Assembly: GCA_009881125.1 (NCBI GenBank)
Contig: WXFH01000043.1
Span: forward strand, 1 to 26,949
Source of the DNA: Acidaminobacter sp.
GTDB lineage: Bacteria; Bacillota_A; Clostridia; Peptostreptococcales; Acidaminobacteraceae
Length of the DNA: 26,949 nucleotides
Reading direction: 5' to 3'
Both the position numbers and the translations under genes were made by a program. The number at the start of each line of letters is the position of its first letter. The stretch's first letter is position 1. Positions 24,744-26,949 of this stretch are shown here, piece by piece. The notes beneath the pieces are model-generated. The model was not told where the DNA came from. It was given only the letters and a program-made list of their open reading frames with translations, and did not search any database.

Positions 24744-24797
24744 GTGTCAGATCTTCCAGGCGACATTAGCCGCGAGATGCATGACTTAAACGAGTAA
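24744..24797 (+). CDS. Possible 17-residue ORF ending at the terminator
   Basis: GTG start seven to eight bases after GGGAGG, reading MSDLPGDISREMHDLNE, with the TAA stop directly against the terminator stem. The strong ribosome-binding site, correct spacing and position between the 49-codon ORF and the terminator suggest it is translated. No similarity recognised. It is very short and could be the tail of a decayed gene whose upstream part is gone. Confidence 0.4.
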   Translation: MSDLPGDISREMHDLNE

Positions 24798-24842
24798 CGA
24801 CCTTAAAGCGAGAAGAATGCTTTAAGGTCGTTTGCTTTTTTT
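24798..24842 (+). terminator. Terminator of the T-box unit
   Basis: Perfect 12-bp arms CGACCTTAAAGC / GCTTTAAGGTCG (24798-24809, 24819-24830) with a 9-nt loop, followed by TTTGC and a T7 run. It closes the unit 0 bp after the 17-codon ORF and about 190 bp after the 49-codon ORF. Confidence 0.9.
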
Positions 24843-24860
24843 GATTGTTTGATGGAAGAT

Positions 24861-24873
24861 GGTGTCTGACACC
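24861..24873. repeat. GGTGTCTGACACC palindrome
   Basis: Perfect 6-1-6 palindrome followed by TTTT on the plus strand. From memory, GGTGTC-rich palindromes of this kind recur in many bacterial genomes as REP-like units handled by RAYT-type transposases; none is visible here. Confidence 0.4.
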
Positions 24874-24896
24874 TTTTCCACTGTTTCAAGACAGAA

Positions 24897-24931
24897 GACG
24901 GGGTCAACAGGCTAAAGCCGCCGACACCGTC
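24897..24931. terminator. Hairpin just after the SulP stop codon
   Basis: The outer arms GACGGGGTC / GACACCGTC (one mismatch) enclose an inner GGCT-aa-AGCC stem. It lies 11 bp beyond the transporter stop codon on the minus strand. No long U-run follows, so it may be a stability hairpin or a factor-assisted terminator. Confidence 0.4.
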
Positions 24932-24942
24932 CTCCACATCAA

Positions 24943-26607
24943 TTATCCAATCTGCTTAAGCGCCATCTCCAAATTGGGGTAAAAATGTTCCGCTCCAATT
25001 TTTTCAATAACGCCTGCTTTTTCAAGCACTGACCACGGCTGCTCGTTGATGCCTATGATATAAAGCGCCACCTTGCGGCGATTGCACATCTGTTTAAAAG
25101 ATCTGAAAGCGAACAGCGCTGTTGCGTCCATGGCCGGCACCCTGGTCATAATCAGCAGCACCGCTTTGGCATGGGCATCCAGATCTGTCAGGTTGTCCAG
25201 AAACTTATCCGCTGCGCCAAAGAAAAACGGTCCGCTGATTTCGTAAGCTATGACACCCTTTGGAAGGGAGAGCCCTTCACGGAAACTGAGCCCCGCTTTT
25301 CCCCGGCTCTCTGTATCCTGGTCTGTCTCTTCGCCGGAATCCAAAACCACTGAATTGACTTCTGCCACATCGCTCATACGCTTCATGAACAGGAATGCGG
25401 CGAGGACCATGCCAATTTCAATGGCCAGTACAAGATCAAAGATCACCGTGATGAAAAAGGTCGTTAGCAGTACCAAGAGGTCGCTTTTAGGAGCATGAAA
25501 ATATTCGATAAACTCACGCCAGTCACTCATGTTGTAGGCGACTATAATCAGGATCGCCGCCAGGGCAGCAAGCGGGATCATTTTGGCCAGCGGCATAAAG
25601 AGCAGCATGATGAGCAGCAGCACTACCGCATGCACCATACCTGCAACCGGCGTTGAACCGCCATTTTTGATATTGGCCACAGTTCTTGCGATTGCCCCCG
25701 TTGCCGGTATGCCGCCAAAAAGCCCGGAAGCAATATTCGCGACCCCCTGAGCTACAAGCTCCATGTTGGACCGGTGCTTAGAACCAATAATGCCATCTGC
25801 CACCACTGCCGACAGCAAGGACTCAATAGAACCCAGAATCGCAATTGTAAAGGCAGGTCCAATCAGCATGCGCATCTCTGACAGGGATACAGTTGGAATC
25901 TGCGGTGTTGGTATTTTGGAAGACAATTCCCCAAAGGTTGATCCAATAGTCGCGACATCCATCCCCGTTACCTGAACCACCACAGTTGCCACAATCAGCG
26001 CGATCAGGCTCCCCGGCACCTTGCGGCTTACTTTGGGCCAGAAGATGAGGATCGCCAGCGACAGCGCGCCAATCAGGACGCTGTTCCAATTTACTGTATT
26101 TATATGTTCCGCGTAAACTGAGACTTTCTCAAGAAACTCCGCGGGATTATGTTCTAATTGAAGACCTAAAAAGTCTTTGATTTGCGATGTAAAGATGGTG
26201 ACTGCAATACCTGTAGTGAATCCTGTCGTTATAGGATAAGGGATAAATTTGATAATGCTTCCAAGTCGTAAGAATCCCATGGCCATCATCATAACGCCTG
26301 CCATAAGGGTGGCGGTAATCAAGCCATTCATGCCAAATTCCATGACAATGCCATACACAATGACCATGAACGCGCCGGTCGGGCCGCCAATCTGTACCCT
26401 GCTGCCGCCCAGCATTGAAATAAGGAATCCGGCGATTATTGCCGTAAACAAACCCTGCTCAGGTGTAACGCCGGAAGCTATGCCCAGGGCAATGGACAAC
26501 GGCAGCGCAATGATCGCAACAATCACACCGGCTGTCAAATCCTTGATAAACAATTCCTTGGTATAGCTCTTTAAAGTCGTAAATAATTTGGGTGTAAATA
26601 CGGACAC
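24943..26607 (-). CDS. SulP-family anion transporter with STAS domain
   Basis: Inner-membrane protein of about 554 residues. The membrane part (to about 420) begins with the SulP motif ALPLSIALGIASGVTPEQGL and has some ten or more hydrophobic segments, including GGSRVQIGGPTGAFMVIVYG. The C-terminal STAS domain follows (about 445-550; YEISGPFFFGAADKF, then the RVPAMDATALFAF loop). The family moves sulfate, bicarbonate or other anions; the substrate cannot be told, though sulfate, bicarbonate or a carboxylate is likely. I choose the GTG at 26607, eight bases after AAGG; another GTG three codons earlier (26616) is possible. A terminator-like hairpin lies directly upstream. Confidence 0.9.
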   Translation of the reverse strand: MSVFTPKLFTTLKSYTKELFIKDLTAGVIVAIIALPLSIALGIASGVTPEQGLFTAIIAGFLISMLGGSRVQIGGPTGAFMVIVYGIVMEFGMNGLITATLMAGVMMMAMGFLRLGSIIKFIPYPITTGFTTGIAVTIFTSQIKDFLGLQLEHNPAEFLEKVSVYAEHINTVNWNSVLIGALSLAILIFWPKVSRKVPGSLIALIVATVVVQVTGMDVATIGSTFGELSSKIPTPQIPTVSLSEMRMLIGPAFTIAILGSIESLLSAVVADGIIGSKHRSNMELVAQGVANIASGLFGGIPATGAIARTVANIKNGGSTPVAGMVHAVVLLLIMLLFMPLAKMIPLAALAAILIIVAYNMSDWREFIEYFHAPKSDLLVLLTTFFITVIFDLVLAIEIGMVLAAFLFMKRMSDVAEVNSVVLDSGEETDQDTESRGKAGLSFREGLSLPKGVIAYEISGPFFFGAADKFLDNLTDLDAHAKAVLLIMTRVPAMDATALFAFRSFKQMCNRRKVALYIIGINEQPWSVLEKAGVIEKIGAEHFYPNLEMALKQIG

Positions 26608-26633
26608 ATTAGGCACCTTCTTTTCAAAATAAA

Positions 26634-26674
26634 AAATGCGGCTGAAACTCCGACAAGGACTTTCAACCGCATTT
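26634..26674 (-). terminator. Terminator-like hairpin directly upstream of the SulP gene
   Basis: Arms AAATGCGG-GAAA-TCC / GGA-TTTC-CCGCATTT with small internal loops, and on the minus strand a T6 run followed by more A/T. It lies 110 bp after the upstream minus-strand stop codon and only about 25 bp before the SulP start. It may end the upstream gene's transcript or act as a leader attenuator for sulP. Confidence 0.65.
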
Positions 26675-26782
26675 CCTGTAAGCCGCTGAAAAGCCGCTCA
26701 AGCTATTTATTTAAAATTAACTCAATGTTGTTTTGAATCATGCATTCTATATCATGTATACAGTACAACACTTTTTTAAAAA

Positions 26783-26949
26783 TTATGCCTTGCTGCCAGT
26801 CTCGGAAAGGACAGCCCTCTTAGCAGCGCCAAATTTGACAGGCTTTCCAACAGGCAATACCACGCGCTTAAACATGTGGTTGATGACATTTGCCGCCACA
26901 CCATAGAAGGAAATGAAGGAAATTATAAGTTCGGAGTAAGCTGCAAGAT
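26783..26949 (-). CDS. C-terminal end of an unidentified protein (partial)
   Basis: Open frame entering from the right edge and stopping at TAA (26785-26783). The 54 visible residues begin LAAYSELIISFISFYGVAAN, a likely membrane helix, and continue as a basic tail (HMFKRVVLPVGKPVKFGAAK, then RAVLSETGSKA). I do not recognise the family. It lies on the same strand as the SulP gene and is separated from it by a hairpin. The other minus frames here hit stops quickly, which supports this one. Confidence 0.55.
   Translation of the reverse strand, partial: LAAYSELIISFISFYGVAANVINHMFKRVVLPVGKPVKFGAAKRAVLSETGSKA

Noticed and set aside
1..26949. CRISPR array, tRNA or rRNA genes
   Set aside because: No regularly spaced direct repeats, no tRNA T-arm (GGTTCRA) context with a cloverleaf, and no rRNA segments were noticed on either strand.

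Overview
The window is about 27 kb of a bacterial chromosome of moderate GC content. It most likely comes from an anaerobic, amino-acid-using member of the Clostridia (Firmicutes). The reasons are strong GGAGG ribosome-binding sites with frequent TTG/GTG starts, a complete [FeFe]-hydrogenase maturation set (HydE, HydG, HydF), a cysteine desulfidase paired with a sigma-54 activator, a T-box leader, a Firmicutes-length glucose-6-phosphate isomerase with a ROK glucokinase, and an AGCS amino-acid:cation symporter. I cannot fix the genus from this sequence alone.

Layout. 1-125 holds the first codons of a probable transposase-like gene preceded by a long hairpin. 248-4065 (minus) is a tight operon pgi - glcK - pepD. 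4198-4410 carries two copies of a hairpin repeat. 4422-8608 (minus) is the hydrogenase maturation operon: TM1266-like regulator - hydE - hydG - hydF. It has a candidate promoter near 8870-8898, a leader of about 250 nt, and a hairpin plus U-tract directly over the first ribosome-binding site. 8921-14087 (minus) runs lipoprotein - HD hydrolase - sigma-54 activator (CdsR-like) - cysteine desulfidase (cdsB). Between the activator and cdsB are two identical palindromes 32 bp apart, a terminator, and a clear -24/-12 promoter. 14168-14821 is an acidic hypothetical protein with a palindromic operator in its promoter. 15006-16478 is the AGCS symporter. 16958-17871 (minus) is msrB - nudix; divergent from it, 18064-19650 (plus) is a free-methionine-sulfoxide reductase and an asparaginase II. 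19760-23465 (minus) is HerA-like ATPase - PrdX-like editing protein - DUF1835 protein - HutD/Ves protein. 23703-24053 (plus) is a cytochrome-b5-like lipoprotein behind a Fur-like box. 24133-24842 (plus) is a self-contained unit: promoter, T-box riboswitch, a 49-codon ORF, a 17-codon ORF and a terminator. 24943-26607 (minus) is a SulP-family transporter, and 26783-26949 is the 3' end of another minus-strand gene.

How it fits together. The metabolic themes are sugar phosphate entry (glcK, pgi), peptide and amino-acid use (pepD, asparaginase, AGCS symporter, cysteine desulfidase), hydrogen metabolism, and repair of oxidised methionine. The parts most deserving attention are (i) the T-box unit that appears to control only two very small ORFs, (ii) the UAS/terminator/sigma-54 promoter arrangement for cysteine breakdown with a Cys-rich sensor domain in the activator, and (iii) the hairpin-ribosome-binding-site-oligoU-AUG arrangement at the head of the hydrogenase maturation operon. 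All assignments are from reading the sequence; no database search was run.
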